A stretch of DNA of 64,000 nt, taken from NCBI GenBank assembly GCA_025093985.1, contig JACAAK010000006.1, forward strand, positions 1,922,001-1,986,000, in the 5' to 3' direction. This stretch comes from Calvatia gigantea (Eukaryota > Basidiomycota > Agaricomycetes > Agaricales > Lycoperdaceae). Of this stretch, positions 12,225-22,683 are shown piece by piece. The translations under genes were made by a program, and so were the position numbers. Positions within the stretch are counted from its first letter, which is position 1, and the number at the start of each line of letters is the position of its first letter. A model generated the notes under the pieces. That model did no database searches. It was given only the letters and a program-made list of their open reading frames with translations, and had not been told where the DNA came from.

Positions 12225-13340
12225 ATGAGCTCAAACCTAGACGAATACAGAGAACCAAATCTCGAAGTCACTGACGACGAATCAGAAACATCAGACGAAG
12301 AAGAAACAGGGAACCCCGAAGTACCTGAAGAAACACACAATGAACCTGGAGTAAACCCAGCAGAAGAAGAAGTATTATCAGAACTTCTAAATGAACTTGA
12401 CCTAGCAGAGGAAGAGATAGCCCATCAGGAGAAATCGGACGAATCAAGCTCAGACGAAACAGAATCAGAAACCGACTCAGACATGACTGACAATGCAGTA
12501 GTGCCCGCAACAATGGCCAGTGGGAAAGGCTTAGTACTAGACCTGGGATTTTTCGACAGCACCCACACCAAGTTCGATGACTGGTGGAGAGCAATGACAC
12601 TCTTCATGAAATTCAACAAGATAGTCTTGGCAGATGATAAAGCCATAGCGGTTCTAGCCAGACTGCGAGGAGGAACTGCAGGAGCATATGCAGCCATGAG
12701 AGCACCAGCCATCCTAGAATCTGAGGATTCAGTAGACTGGAAGGTCTTCTCCAAGGAATTTAGAAGGACCTTCTCAGACGATGCCTCAAACAGCAAAGCA
12801 GAATGGCAGATCGAAAAATTCAAACAAGGAAACTAAAACACCACCAACTACCTAATCGAATTCGAGGTGCTGAAAAGTAAGGCCAAGACCGATAGCAAGC
12901 ATGTTATGTTCCTACTTAGGAAGAATGCCTGACAGGATATCATACATACGATCACAGGCTATCCACCTTCAGCCAGACCAGACACATATGTGGAATGGAA
13001 AGAAGCCATATTATCCATTGGACAAGGATACAAAGCATCCAAATACTGAGGAGATAAGAAGACAAACACTGGCACCACCTATGGAGGAATGGGAGAACCC
13101 ATGGAGATAGGAAGCAGGTGTCACATCTTTAATGACAAAGAAGAACCAAAGTGCTACAACTGTGGCATTTTTGGCCACATTGCCAAGGATTGCAAAAAGC
13201 CCAAGGGGTTAATATGCTATAACTGCGGAAAAAAGGGGCACATAGCCAAAGCCTGCACTGCACCCAAGAAGATCCAAGTCCAAGGAGTAGAAGAGGCCAC
13301 CAACGAAGAAGGGAAGGATTTTTCTGAAGGCTCCAAGTAG
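12225..13340 (+). pseudogene. G4 gag, broken
   Basis: Gag of family G, starting MSSNLDEYRE. The acidic N-terminal region (to about residue 90) precedes the gag core with FDDWWRAMTLFMKFNK and LARLRGGTAGAYAAM. Two intact CCHC knuckles follow (CYNCGIFGHIAKDC and CYNCGKKGHIAKAC, 13150-13260). Stops at 12834 (TAA), near 12930 (TGA) and near 13048 (TGA) break the frame. The conserved natural terminator TAG is at 13338-13340. The TAA at 12834 sits where G3 has TGA and G1 has AAA, as expected from stepwise C-to-T and G-to-A decay of a CGA codon. Confidence 0.88.
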
Positions 13341-13533
13341 GTGCTACCTCAAGAGTCAAAAAGCTTGTATTTAGGATATCAGACAAATTCTACACAATTC
13401 CTCAGAGAAGAAAGCGCAAACTAAATCTAGAAGGAAAAATACAAACAGCAGGGAAAGAGATAACAGTCAACACCATCGTAGACTCAGGATGCACAACCAG
13501 CAGCATCAGTAAAAAACTAGTAGACAAAGAAAG
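13341..13533 (+). pseudogene. G4 pol start (protease), truncated
   Basis: Pol begins in the -1 frame relative to gag. The retropepsin motif VDSGCTTSSISKKLV is readable, after which the sequence ends abruptly at the LTR of R. Only about 60 codons remain. Confidence 0.8.
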
Positions 13534-14162
13534 TGTTACGTGCGTTACCTTACTTCGCAACCAGGCCCGGATCGTCTCCACTCAGGGAGAGGTTCAACGC
13601 TATAGCCCAGGAGTATTTGACAAGTCTCAATGACTTCTGTGCAGGCTTCGGATCGCTCCCTCGAGTAGAAGCTCGCGCTTGCCTGAGAAGTCTGAGTTAA
13701 ATGTCACTGCAGTCCCCAAGGTTGTTAGCCTTGTAGCAGACGAGCGAAGATAAGGAAGCTTGTTACTAGAATAACCTGAAGTAATACAAAGTACTACTTA
13801 AGGTTTATATACTAGCTACGAATAGGAGATGAGAGATTACGTAGTAAGTAGATATGAGTCAATGAGAACTACTACGGGTTAATTGGTAATCTAAGGAATC
13901 GTAGGGATAGGTGAGATGAATACAGAAGAACGAGTATGAGGCATAAGAAGATAGAGTCGGGTAAAGAGAAGCACGATGATGGGAAAGGATGAAGGTGAAA
14001 CAGGAACATGATTCAGAATGAATCATAAGAAGCAAGGGTAGAAGTACATGTGATAAATAAATAAAGAACGGACCGGGGTATACAGGGGAAAGGAATGGAA
14101 AGTCTGTATGGAAGGTTAATATGTTAGTTCGGAGAGTCCGGGGATGTGGTAAGTTCGTAACA
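13534..14162 (-). repeat. 3' LTR of R (629 bp)
   Basis: On the minus strand it begins TGTTACGAAC and ends GCACGTAACA. The purine-rich AGAGACGGGC upstream (14165-14175 region) is a plausible polypurine tract. It is nearly identical to 22055-22683. Confidence 0.95.
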
Positions 14163-14194
14163 TTAGCCCGTCTCTAGGTAAATTACTCTGAAAT

Positions 14195-16012
14195 TTACGC
14201 GGATAAGACTGAATAGTCCAAGAATACTCCGTCGTCGTAATATTCGTCGTCGAAGGCATCACGAGGGTTTTCCAAGATTTGTTCTTGGAAACGTTGTTTC
14301 ATATTTTCAACGGCTTGGACGTGATCGACGTATTTCGGGCAATCTTCTGGTTTGTGTTTCGGGTTGAGAGTTTCGCAGAGTCGGCAGAAGTATTGGGGGC
14401 AGGTCCAGCGGTAATGGCCAGGGCGGGTTTTTCGACAGATGGGACAAGTGGTATGGGCACAATCACTGGCCCAGTGACCTACGGCAGGGAGGTGAAGTTT
14501 GGCACATTTTTCACAAAAGGCCTTCAGGTCGAAGTTCAGGTTGTTCATAGCTCGGGGTTGGGTTGGAGTTCTTCCTCGTCCTGAGTTAGGATCGAGGGGT
14601 TTTTGAATAGACTTCGGAGGCTTAGAAGTTGATCCAGTTGGCCCATTAAGTTGTGTATGGCCGTTTCGAATTGTTCGGGTGGGATTTGTCCGTCTGGATG
14701 GGAGAGATGTGGATGGGGAAGGTACATGCAGTTCGGGGGAGGGTTTTCTCGTGGGGGAATTGGCTCGTTGGTGTGGTCTGACCTTAGAAGGGCCAGTTCA
14801 CTGGTTGGGTGGGATAGGCTTAACGCTATGCTCGTTGAGGTAGCAGGCATAAGCCTGAGGTAATCCAAGGCTTCGTGATGCCTGGATAAATAGGGCCACT
14901 CGATCGGTAGCGTGCTCATAATCCCGAGAAAGATGTTCGAGCTGTGAAATGGCATCGCAGATAAAGTGCCAGTGATTTCGCTGATTGGCATTATGTAGAT
15001 ATTCGGTGCGGAAGCGAGTTCGATGGCCTCCCTTGAGGACCATCGTGTGGAGGGATCCCTCAGATGAGAAATCAGTTCTAGCCCATAACTCCATGGGCGA
15101 AGGTCTATCGTTCGCAGAGGGGGGCTCAGGGGAGAAGCTGCTTCGCCTGTCGGGGTCTCGGTCAGATGGGTTGGCTGCGATGTAACCCGCGGCCGAGTGT
15201 TCAGTGGGGTGTAGTTCGTCCCAGGCTGACCTGGGGGGTTTCGGATTGACGGTGGTAGTTGTGGGGGACTTTGGAGAGGAGCCGGCGGCGGAGGGGGGAA
15301 TGTGTCATTGGTCGAGGACAGGAAGCTCTGCCCTAATAGATTTCGGGATCCCAGCTCGCTCTGAGGGGAGTGTTGGGGTGGGGTTGTTGGCCCGGATTGG
15401 GTAGACATACTTTGGCTTTGGCGACCAGAGGAGTCGCTGTGGGGTTGATTTCGTGTCGTAGGTGGCGGTATGGGGAGTGGCTCCGGCGACGATGCTGGAG
15501 AAAGAGACTGGCGGGTCTCTTGGCTCGGGGTTGTTGGGTGGATTTGGTACGTCTGGCTGCTGGGGACGAAGTTGGGATACAGCGGAGCTGCTTCCCATTC
15601 TTGTTGGGTAGGTGAGCCTATCCCAGGGGGTACTGGGAGATGATTCGGTGGAGGGGGGAATGTAGATGCAATCTGGGCCGATGAAAACGTCGACCCAGAA
15701 TTGTTTGTTCTGGTCTGCGAATTGTTGGAGCTCGTCTTTGGTAAAGACGGCATTCGGGAGGGTGATAATGGGCTTTTCGAGCAGTTCGTTAATTTGGATG
15801 GTGGGGAGAATTGGGGTTTCGTGGCCCACAGGTGTGATGGTGGGAGGGTAGGATATAGGAATATGAGGGGAGGAGGGGAGAGAATGGGCCTTTCTGATTG
15901 GGGAATTGTTCTTTGTAGAAAAGGAAGAGATTGAAGAGAGGGAAGGAGAGGGGGATGAGGCTACAATGGCCGCTTTCTTTCCCTTCTTATAGTTCTTCTG
16001 GGTTGGTGCCAT
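14195..16012 (-). pseudogene. R ORF3: proline-rich protein with three zinc knuckles
   Basis: A single frame of 606 codons starts MAPTQKNYKKGKK. It is interrupted only by TGA at 15305-15307 and 14798-14800. The first 320 residues are rich in P, S and T. A more globular segment follows (SLHTMVLKGGHRTRFRTEYL near 15050). The C-terminal 120 residues carry three knuckle-like sites: C-x2-C-x9-H-x4-C, then two of C-x2-C-x6-H-x4-C (CPICRKTRPGHYRWTC and CRLCETLNPKHKPEDC). An acidic tail ends it. No signal peptide or membrane segment is visible, so it is not envelope-like. I infer a nucleic-acid-binding accessory role. An overlapping 402-codon open frame (15753-14545) is judged a shadow. Confidence 0.7.
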
Positions 16013-16073
16013 TGGTAGTTCGGTTTGTGGAAGTGTTGTTAAGGAATGATGGAGAAGTTGGGTGAATCCTGGA

Positions 16074-19000
16074 TTATTTATATCTTTTAGGTGGGATGGG
16101 AATTAGGTGGTGTTCTCGTTGGTATTTTCGTAACAGTTCTTGGGCATGTGGTAAGAATTGTGCTTCGTTTTCCCAAGAGTTTTCTTCATGGCTGTAACCT
16201 TTCCACTTGATGTAGTATTCCCTTTGTTTATTCTTGGTTCTATGGTTCAAGATGCCTTCGATTTCGTATTCTTCTTCTCCTTCTATTATGTCAGGGAGAG
16301 GTGGTTGTGGGTTTGATCCATGGGTATTGTTTTTGGTGTATTCGGAGAGAAGGGTAGCGTGGAATACGTTGTGAATTTTCCATGTTTCAGGTAGTTTCAG
16401 TCGGTAGGAGAGCGGCGATAAGACTTCTTTGATGGTGAATGGTCCAAGGCGTTTTGGTGCGATCTTGTTTGATTTGAATGGGAGTTTCAGGTTTCTCTGT
16501 TCAAGCCACACTTTTTGTCCTAGGGTGAAGGGTTTGAATTTTGCTTTGATTCGTTGCTCCATGCGTTCCATAGCTAGTTTGTGGGCAGCAATTGCTTCTC
16601 TTCGTGCATGGTCTAGGAGTTCTATTCGTTCTTCAGTAGTGGTGAAGTTTGATTCCTCCAGAATGGTGGGTATTCCATGGGGTTTTGTTCCATACATGAG
16701 TTCAAAAGGGGTTTGTTTCCGGTCTGAGTGTGTTCGTGAATTGTGGGAGAATTCGAGGATTGGGAGTGCTTTAGACCAGGAGGAGGGATTTCCTGTACAG
16801 TAGATAGATAGGTACACTGCAATTTCCTGATTGAATTGTTCTGTTGTTCCATCCGATTGAGGGTGGTAGGCTGATGAGAATGATTGGGTGATTCCAAGTC
16901 GTTTCATGAGAGCTTGACTGGAGTTTGCTCGGAATCTGGGGTCACGGTCGGAGATTATCTTGTCCGGTAGTCCGAATCTGGTGTAGACCTTGTCTATAAT
17001 TATATCGGCAATTCCTTTGGCAGTGATTTCCTTTGTACAAGGAGTGAGAATTATCCCCTTCGTAAGTCCATGGTCCACTATGGACAGAATTGAGTCGAAT
17101 CCGTGGGATTTCGGCAAATCGGTCAGTAGATCCATAGCGATATGGGCGAATGGTCTAGTAGATATTGGTGGTGGTATTGGTTGCAACGAAGGGTGGGAAG
17201 GATTTCGGTTAATTTTAAATTGTTGGCATTCGCTGCATCCTTTAACGTAATTCCGTACGAAGGTACTCATTCCTGGCCAATATACTTCAGCTTTGGCGAG
17301 GCGATAAGTTTCTTGTTCTCCAGGGTGTCTGACCGAAGGGTGGTCATGGTATCGTTGGATGACACGTTGGCGGAGTTCCATGTCTTCTGGGATGATGACC
17401 TTTCCTTCGAATGTCATAAGATGTCCATGTGGCCTGGGAATCATCCCGTATTTCGGATTTATTGCTTCTGGTGATTCTGATAGAAGTCGTTTCATGGCTT
17501 CCATGGTGATTTCATCATATTTCGATGATTTTATGATGTTATTCTGTAATTCCTGATCAACCATGGAGATGAACAGTTCGTCTGGTAATACAGTGATTTC
17601 CCTGAGGAATACTTCCTCGGGTAAGACAATAACATTTTCATTGTCATTGTCATCATCTGGGGTGTGATCTGGTCGACGTGAGAGGGCATCGGCGGCAGGT
17701 ATTTTGGTTCCTGGGATGTGTTCAATTGCGAAGTCGAAGTGTAAGAGGAAACCAAGCCATCGAGCTTGTCTTCTGGAGATATTTTGGGGTTTTCTCCAAA
17801 AGGTGAGGTTCTTGTGATCAGTTCGTATTGTTACGCGATGTTGGGCTCCTTCTAGGTAATGTCTCCATTCTTCTAGTGCTGTGATTATGGCAAGGAGTTC
17901 CCTGTCGTGTATTTCGTAGTTTCGTTGGGTAGGGTTGAATGCTTTGGATAGGAAAGCTACTGGGTGGTAGTTTCCGTTCATGTCTTGCTGTGATAAGACT
18001 GCTCCTAAGGCATATTTTGAGGCATCGGTCTCGATAAAGAAGGGCTTTGTTTGGTCCAGCATCAGCAAAATGGGTTTCTTCATGAATTCGGATTTTAGTT
18101 GGTTGAAGGCTTCGTTTGCTTTGTGTTCCCATTCGAATTTCTTTGTTTTGGATAGAAGAGCATTAAGTGGTCGAGAGATGTCGGCATAGCGATGTATGAA
18201 TTTTCGGTAGAAGTTACAGAATCCCATGAATTTTCTGACATCGCGGGTAGTGCGGGGTAAGGGCCATTCTTCTATTCCACGGAGTTTGGTGTTGTCCATT
18301 TCGATCTTGTCGGGGGAGATTATCATGCCGAGATATTCTAGATGGGTTTTATCGAATTCGCATTTTTCTAGTTTCAGGTATAGATTGTTGTCTTTCAAGA
18401 TCTGAAGTGCTTCCAAGGTAAGGCGATCCATTTCTTCCTGAGTTTTTGCATAGATGAGGATGTCGTCCATATAGATTATAATTCCTCCTTTATCTAGCAT
18501 TTTTGCGAATATGGTGTCCATCATCTTTTGGAAGGTGGCTGGGGAGTTGCACATTCCGAAGAACATGACGTTCGGTTCGTAAAGTCCGATTGGAGTTTTG
18601 AATGCGGCTTTCCATTGGTCTCCTTCTCGAATACGGATGTTGTTGTATCCGAGTCGGACGTCCATTTTCGTGAATAGTTTTGCTCCTTGAAGTTTATCCA
18701 TAATTGTCGTTATCATAGGAATAGGGTACGCATTCTTCTTGGTATGTTTATTTAGATAACGGTAATCTTGACATGGCCGAAGTTTCCCGTCCTTCTTTCC
18801 TACGAAGAAGAAGGATGAGGCCATGGGAGATTCAGATTCTCGGATGTATCCTTTTCGGAGGTTTTCGTTTATGAATTTCTTGAGTTCTTCGGTTTCAAGG
18901 GGTGATAAGGGGTATGTTTTCCCTAGTTCTGGTTTGAAGGTATCCAAGAGTTCGATTTTATGGTCGTATGGCCTGGGAGGGGGAAATCGCTCGGATTTCT

Positions 19001-19835
19001 TCATGTCGAAGAGTGAAGCGAATTTCTTGTATTTCCTGGGTATCTTTGTATCAGTTTTTGGGGTTGCCTTTTGTGCGAGAGTTGTAGCTTGGGTGATCTT
19101 TGTATTGATTTCGAGTTCGTGTGGAGTTTGAGTGATTTTGTAGAGTTCATGCTCCAAATGGAATTCATCGAAATCAATGTTTTCCAAGTAGAGTTTGAGT
19201 TCATCGATAGAGAGTTCAGGTTCTTCTGAATGGATGATCGCTTCGAAGACTTTTACAGCCAGTGGGTCAAAGTCTTCGTCTAGGTAGGTGTAGCGTTCGG
19301 TATCATTCATTCCATGGATATCTAAGGCGATTTCATTGATAGTGGCAGGTCCGTTTGTGGATTTTACGATTAAGGGTATAATATTATCATTGTTTCGCCA
19401 TTTGAACTCTTGAGTAGTCCAATTTATGTCTGGGTTTGTTTGTTGTAGCCATGGGTATCCTAGGATTAGATCTTTGGATCCTATTCCTGAGACGTAAGCT
19501 TCGAATTGGCATTGTTTTCCATCAATTAAGGCGTTCAATTCTATGCTTTCATAGATTGATCCATTTTCGTTGGGAGTTCCATCCGCATTGGATACTTTGA
19601 TAGGATGTTTGATAGGGTGTGTTCGTAGTCCGTAGATGTTTGTAAAATTCGAGGAGATGAAGTTTCCTTGGGCTCCAGAGTCAATTAGAGCGGTGACTGG
19701 GATATTTCGTAGATGGTTCTGATTGAGTTTGATAGGGAGAAAGATTGATGCTTTATTGTCCGAGGTAGGGAGTTTTATTAGATTGATTTGTGGGTCACCC
19801 AGCGATTCCTTTACAGGATCGGGTGACACCTTCAA
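16074..19835 (-). CDS. R pol polyprotein (protease, RT, RNase H, integrase, chromodomain)
   Basis: A 1253-residue uninterrupted polyprotein. In order it shows a retropepsin (ALIDSGAQGNFIS, about residue 50), reverse transcriptase with IIIYMDDILIYA (about 450), RNase H (FFIETDASKYALGAVLSQ, then DRELLAIITALEEWRHYL, about 600-670), an integrase zinc site (HDHPSVRHPG, then CSECQQF, about 840-880), and a DDE core (IAMDLLTDL, ISDRDPRF, SDGTTEQFNQ, about 910-1020). A C-terminal chromodomain follows (REYYIKWKGYSHEENSWE, about 1200). All catalytic residues appear present. The listed start is a TTG in the overlap with gag, so expression as a Gag-Pol fusion by -1 frameshifting is more likely than independent initiation. 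Chromodomains of this class steer integration to heterochromatin in related families. Confidence 0.93.
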   Translation of the reverse strand: MKVSPDPVKESLGDPQINLIKLPTSDNKASIFLPIKLNQNHLRNIPVTALIDSGAQGNFISSNFTNIYGLRTHPIKHPIKVSNADGTPNENGSIYESIELNALIDGKQCQFEAYVSGIGSKDLILGYPWLQQTNPDINWTTQEFKWRNNDNIIPLIVKSTNGPATINEIALDIHGMNDTERYTYLDEDFDPLAVKVFEAIIHSEEPELSIDELKLYLENIDFDEFHLEHELYKITQTPHELEINTKITQATTLAQKATPKTDTKIPRKYKKFASLFDMKKSERFPPPRPYDHKIELLDTFKPELGKTYPLSPLETEELKKFINENLRKGYIRESESPMASSFFFVGKKDGKLRPCQDYRYLNKHTKKNAYPIPMITTIMDKLQGAKLFTKMDVRLGYNNIRIREGDQWKAAFKTPIGLYEPNVMFFGMCNSPATFQKMMDTIFAKMLDKGGIIIYMDDILIYAKTQEEMDRLTLEALQILKDNNLYLKLEKCEFDKTHLEYLGMIISPDKIEMDNTKLRGIEEWPLPRTTRDVRKFMGFCNFYRKFIHRYADISRPLNALLSKTKKFEWEHKANEAFNQLKSEFMKKPILLMLDQTKPFFIETDASKYALGAVLSQQDMNGNYHPVAFLSKAFNPTQRNYEIHDRELLAIITALEEWRHYLEGAQHRVTIRTDHKNLTFWRKPQNISRRQARWLGFLLHFDFAIEHIPGTKIPAADALSRRPDHTPDDDNDNENVIVLPEEVFLREITVLPDELFISMVDQELQNNIIKSSKYDEITMEAMKRLLSESPEAINPKYGMIPRPHGHLMTFEGKVIIPEDMELRQRVIQRYHDHPSVRHPGEQETYRLAKAEVYWPGMSTFVRNYVKGCSECQQFKINRNPSHPSLQPIPPPISTRPFAHIAMDLLTDLPKSHGFDSILSIVDHGLTKGIILTPCTKEITAKGIADIIIDKVYTRFGLPDKIISDRDPRFRANSSQALMKRLGITQSFSSAYHPQSDGTTEQFNQEIAVYLSIYCTGNPSSWSKALPILEFSHNSRTHSDRKQTPFELMYGTKPHGIPTILEESNFTTTEERIELLDHARREAIAAHKLAMERMEQRIKAKFKPFTLGQKVWLEQRNLKLPFKSNKIAPKRLGPFTIKEVLSPLSYRLKLPETWKIHNVFHATLLSEYTKNNTHGSNPQPPLPDIIEGEEEYEIEGILNHRTKNKQREYYIKWKGYSHEENSWENEAQFLPHAQELLRKYQREHHLIPIPPKRYK

Positions 19836-21907
19836 AAATCCCCAAAGGGCTTGAGCATTGGGTCAGAGATATATGCTTCTCTGAATTCCATTCTTTCGTC
19901 CGTTGGAAGTTCTCTGATCATTGCTTGGATATCGAGTGCAGAGATCTTTCGGGTTTGATTAGGAGCGGCACCGGAGTAATTTCTAGAAGCTTGAGGTTGT
20001 GAGGGTTGTGCATAACGGGGTGGTTGCATGAATCTTCTTTGTGGTGGGTTGGGTCATCTAGGAGGTGGTTTTTCCTTGGACAAGTTTGGGTCAGGATTTG
20101 GACAGTTGCTGATAAGGTGTCCAAATTTTCCGCAACCTATGCATTTCCCAGCTTTGTAGCGAGCGACTTGCTCAGCAGTAAATACAGCGTTTAGTTGTAA
20201 TTCGGGGTCATCCAAGTCGTAGCCTTCATGAGTGTAGTCTTGCTCTGGGGAATATAGTTCTTCGTCTTCGTAAGGCGGCTCGTAGGGGTCCTGAGGTTCT
20301 GCCTGCATTTCATGTATGGTCCGTGTAGGTTGGCGATTTGGTTGAAAACGAGTGTGGTAGGTTGGTTGGAAACGGGGTGGTTGGTAGGGAATTGGGTTTC
20401 GAGGGAAGTTTCTAGGCCACATTGCGTCGGCTTGACGATTGACTGAGTCTCGTCGTACTGCATCGGTATACCATTCGGCAATGGTTTCGGGTGGTCCTTC
20501 TTTTCTAGTCCATACTTCTCTTGCGAGATTTGGATTGAGTCCTCGTTTATATTGTTCAATTAATGCCTCATTGTCTTGAATTCCTCCAATAGATGCAAGG
20601 CGTTGGAAATCAAGATTGAAGTCTGCTGCTGAGGATTTATTTTGCTTCAATTCGTACCATTGTCTTCGTGCAGTGATTTGTTCGTCTACTGGAGTGAAGT
20701 GTTTCAAGATTTCGATTTCGAACTCTTCGAAGGTAGAGTATTTCCAAGGGATGGGTCTTCCACGAGCATCGGTAATTCGGCTTTTGTAATATTGTTCAGA
20801 CCAGGATCTGGCTTTCCCTTCGACCATAAGGCCGAGGATGAATCTGATTTGTCGCTGGTCATCCGTAAATGCTCTAGGGTTCATTTCGAGATAGTTTTTG
20901 ACTAGCATCCACCAAGTTTTGAATCGGGGGTTTGTTCCGTCAAAGTTCGGGGGTTTTTGTCCGATTTCTTTTGAATTTCCATCGTTTCCTACAAATTGAA
21001 TGGCTGGAGTATGATGTCTTCGTCGACCTCCTCCTTCTCTTCCAATGGAGAAAGAGGACAGAGTGGATGAACCATGGCTGGAGTTTCGTGATGAGGGAGG
21101 GGAGGGAGAGGGCGCTCTTCCTTGTCGACCTCTGCGGGGAGGATCTTCTCCCGGTGTTCTTCGTCGTCCAATTCCGAAGATGGGGGTTGTAGTTCCTGAT
21201 CGGGGTGGTGGTTGGTCGGTTGGTTCATTATTTGTTTCAGTTTGCGTTTGAGTGGAAGTAGCCATGCCTTCGATTTCTGGATGAATTGGTTCTTGTGATT
21301 CGAAGCCCGGGATATCTGGGTATTCGAGGGTGTCTGGAGTGTATATAAGATGGGTTCCTTCTCGATTGAGGATGTCTTGGAAGTCAGATGGATGTTCAGG
21401 CAGCTGATGGAACGTCTCGTTGTCTTCGTTGTCTTCAAGGACGGATGGCAAGATGTGGGGGTTTTCGATTCTGAATTGGGAAGGCGATACGGCTCTGGAC
21501 GGTGTCTGTGGCAGTGATTCTTGAGGTGGACCTTGCTCAGGCAAATCGGGTCGAAAATAGTCGAATTTGCCACTTTGTGTTGGTTTCGGTGGTTCAGGCT
21601 CAGTGGATTTTCTAGTAGGTGCTGGTAATTCTTGTAGTAGTTTCGGTTTTTGTGATCTAGTGCGTGGGGTATGATAAATCCTTTCTAGGAATGGTGCAGA
21701 AGGTCCTTCTGGTTGATGAGTTTGTTTAGGCGGGGGAGTAGTAGGAGACTCGAATGAGTGTTGGGTTGGTATATGGAATGATCGTTCTGGAGATGAGGAA
21801 GGAGGGTGTAAGGGACATTTCCCTTTTCGCGACGTGGTGAAGAAAAACAGATAGCGGTAGCCAGGCCCGCTCTTCTCGACGCTACTTGGCGGAGGACAGA
21901 TAAACAA
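19832..21907 (-). pseudogene. R gag, one premature TGA
   Basis: A frame of about 691 codons with a single in-frame TGA at 20054-20056. It has a P/S/E-rich N-terminal part (to about residue 215) in which MATSTQTQTETN (21265) is an alternative start. The retrotransposon gag core (PNFDGTNPRFKTWWMLVKNY near 20920) and one CCHC knuckle (CIGCGKFGHLISNC near 20110-20150) follow. After the TGA the frame continues for about 73 codons to TGA at 19832-19834, where it overlaps pol in the -1 frame at a run of five T. The premature TGA lies C-terminal to the knuckle, so the shorter 617-residue product might still assemble. Confidence 0.85.
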
Positions 21908-22054
21908 GTCAGTGGACCCGAAGTTCCACTCTTCTTAACCCTATTACCAGGAAGGCTTCTCAACGTCAACTGGACGGAGGGATAGTCGGCAGAAGCTGGC
22001 CGTAAGAGACTGGAGTTGTATAGAAACGAGAGAAGGGAGGTGAGGTTATTCTTA

Positions 22055-22683
22055 TGTTACGTGCGTTACCTTACTTCGCAACCAGGCCCGGATCGTCTCC
22101 ACTCAGGGAGAGGTTCAACGCTATAGCCCAGGAGTATTTGACAAGTCTCAATGACTTCTGTGCAGGCTTCGGATCGCTCCCTCGAGTAGAAGCTTGCGCT
22201 TGCCTGAGAAGTCCGAGTTAAATGTCACTGCAGTCCCCAAGGTTGTTAGCCTTGTAGCAGACGAGCGAAGATAAGGAAGCTTGTTACTAGAATAACCTGA
22301 AGTAATACAAAGTACTACTTAAGGTTTATATACTAGCTACGAATAGGAGATGAGAGATTACGTAGTAAGTAGATATGAGTCAATGAGAACTACTACGGGT
22401 TAATTGGTAATCTAAGGAATCGTAGGGATAGGTGAGATGAATACAGAAGAACGAGTATGAGGCATAAGAAGATAGAGTCGGGTAAAGAGAAGCACGATGA
22501 TGGGAAAGGATGAAGGTGAAACAGGAACATGATTCAGAATGAATCATAAGAAGCAAGGGTAGAAGTACATGTGATAAATAAATAAAGAACGGACCGGGGT
22601 ATACAGGGGAAAGGAATGGAAAGTCTGTATGGAAGGTTAATACGTTAGTTCGGAGAGTCCGGGGATGTGGTAAGTTCGTAACA
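22055..22683 (-). repeat. 5' LTR of R (629 bp)
   Basis: Direct copy of 13534-14162 with three transitions by eye. The minus-strand sequence after it (TAAGAATAACCTCACC) contains no TGG primer site that I recognise. Confidence 0.95.

Larger units (their letters stand above)
11841..13533 (+). mobile_element. Ty3/gypsy element G4, 5' part only
   Basis: Family G element with its 5' LTR, leader, gag and the beginning of pol. It is cut off inside the protease coding region at 13533, where the LTR of element R begins. The expected continuation is not found to the right of R (from 22684), so the 3' part has been lost. The preceding five bases are ctgga; no matching right duplication exists. Confidence 0.88.
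13534..22683 (-). mobile_element. Young Ty3/gypsy (chromovirus-type) element R
   Basis: A 9.15-kb minus-strand element with direct 629-bp LTRs, gag, pol with a C-terminal chromodomain, and a third ORF before the 3' LTR. The LTRs differ at only three positions by eye, all transitions, so the element is the youngest in the nest. Pol is uninterrupted; gag has one and ORF3 two premature TGA codons. The flanks (gaaag left, gtaaa right) do not match as a target duplication, which points to recombination with a second R copy. It interrupts G4. Confidence 0.93.

Noticed and set aside
14545..15753. 402-codon proline-rich open frame on the minus strand
   Set aside because: It overlaps ORF3 of R in another frame. 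The ORF3 frame holds the zinc knuckles, the globular segment and continuity from 16012 to 14195 with only two TGA codons, so the 402-codon frame is most likely a compositional shadow.
14195..16012. Envelope-like third ORF in R
   Set aside because: No signal peptide, membrane span or cleavage-like site is visible; the knuckles suggest nucleic-acid binding instead.
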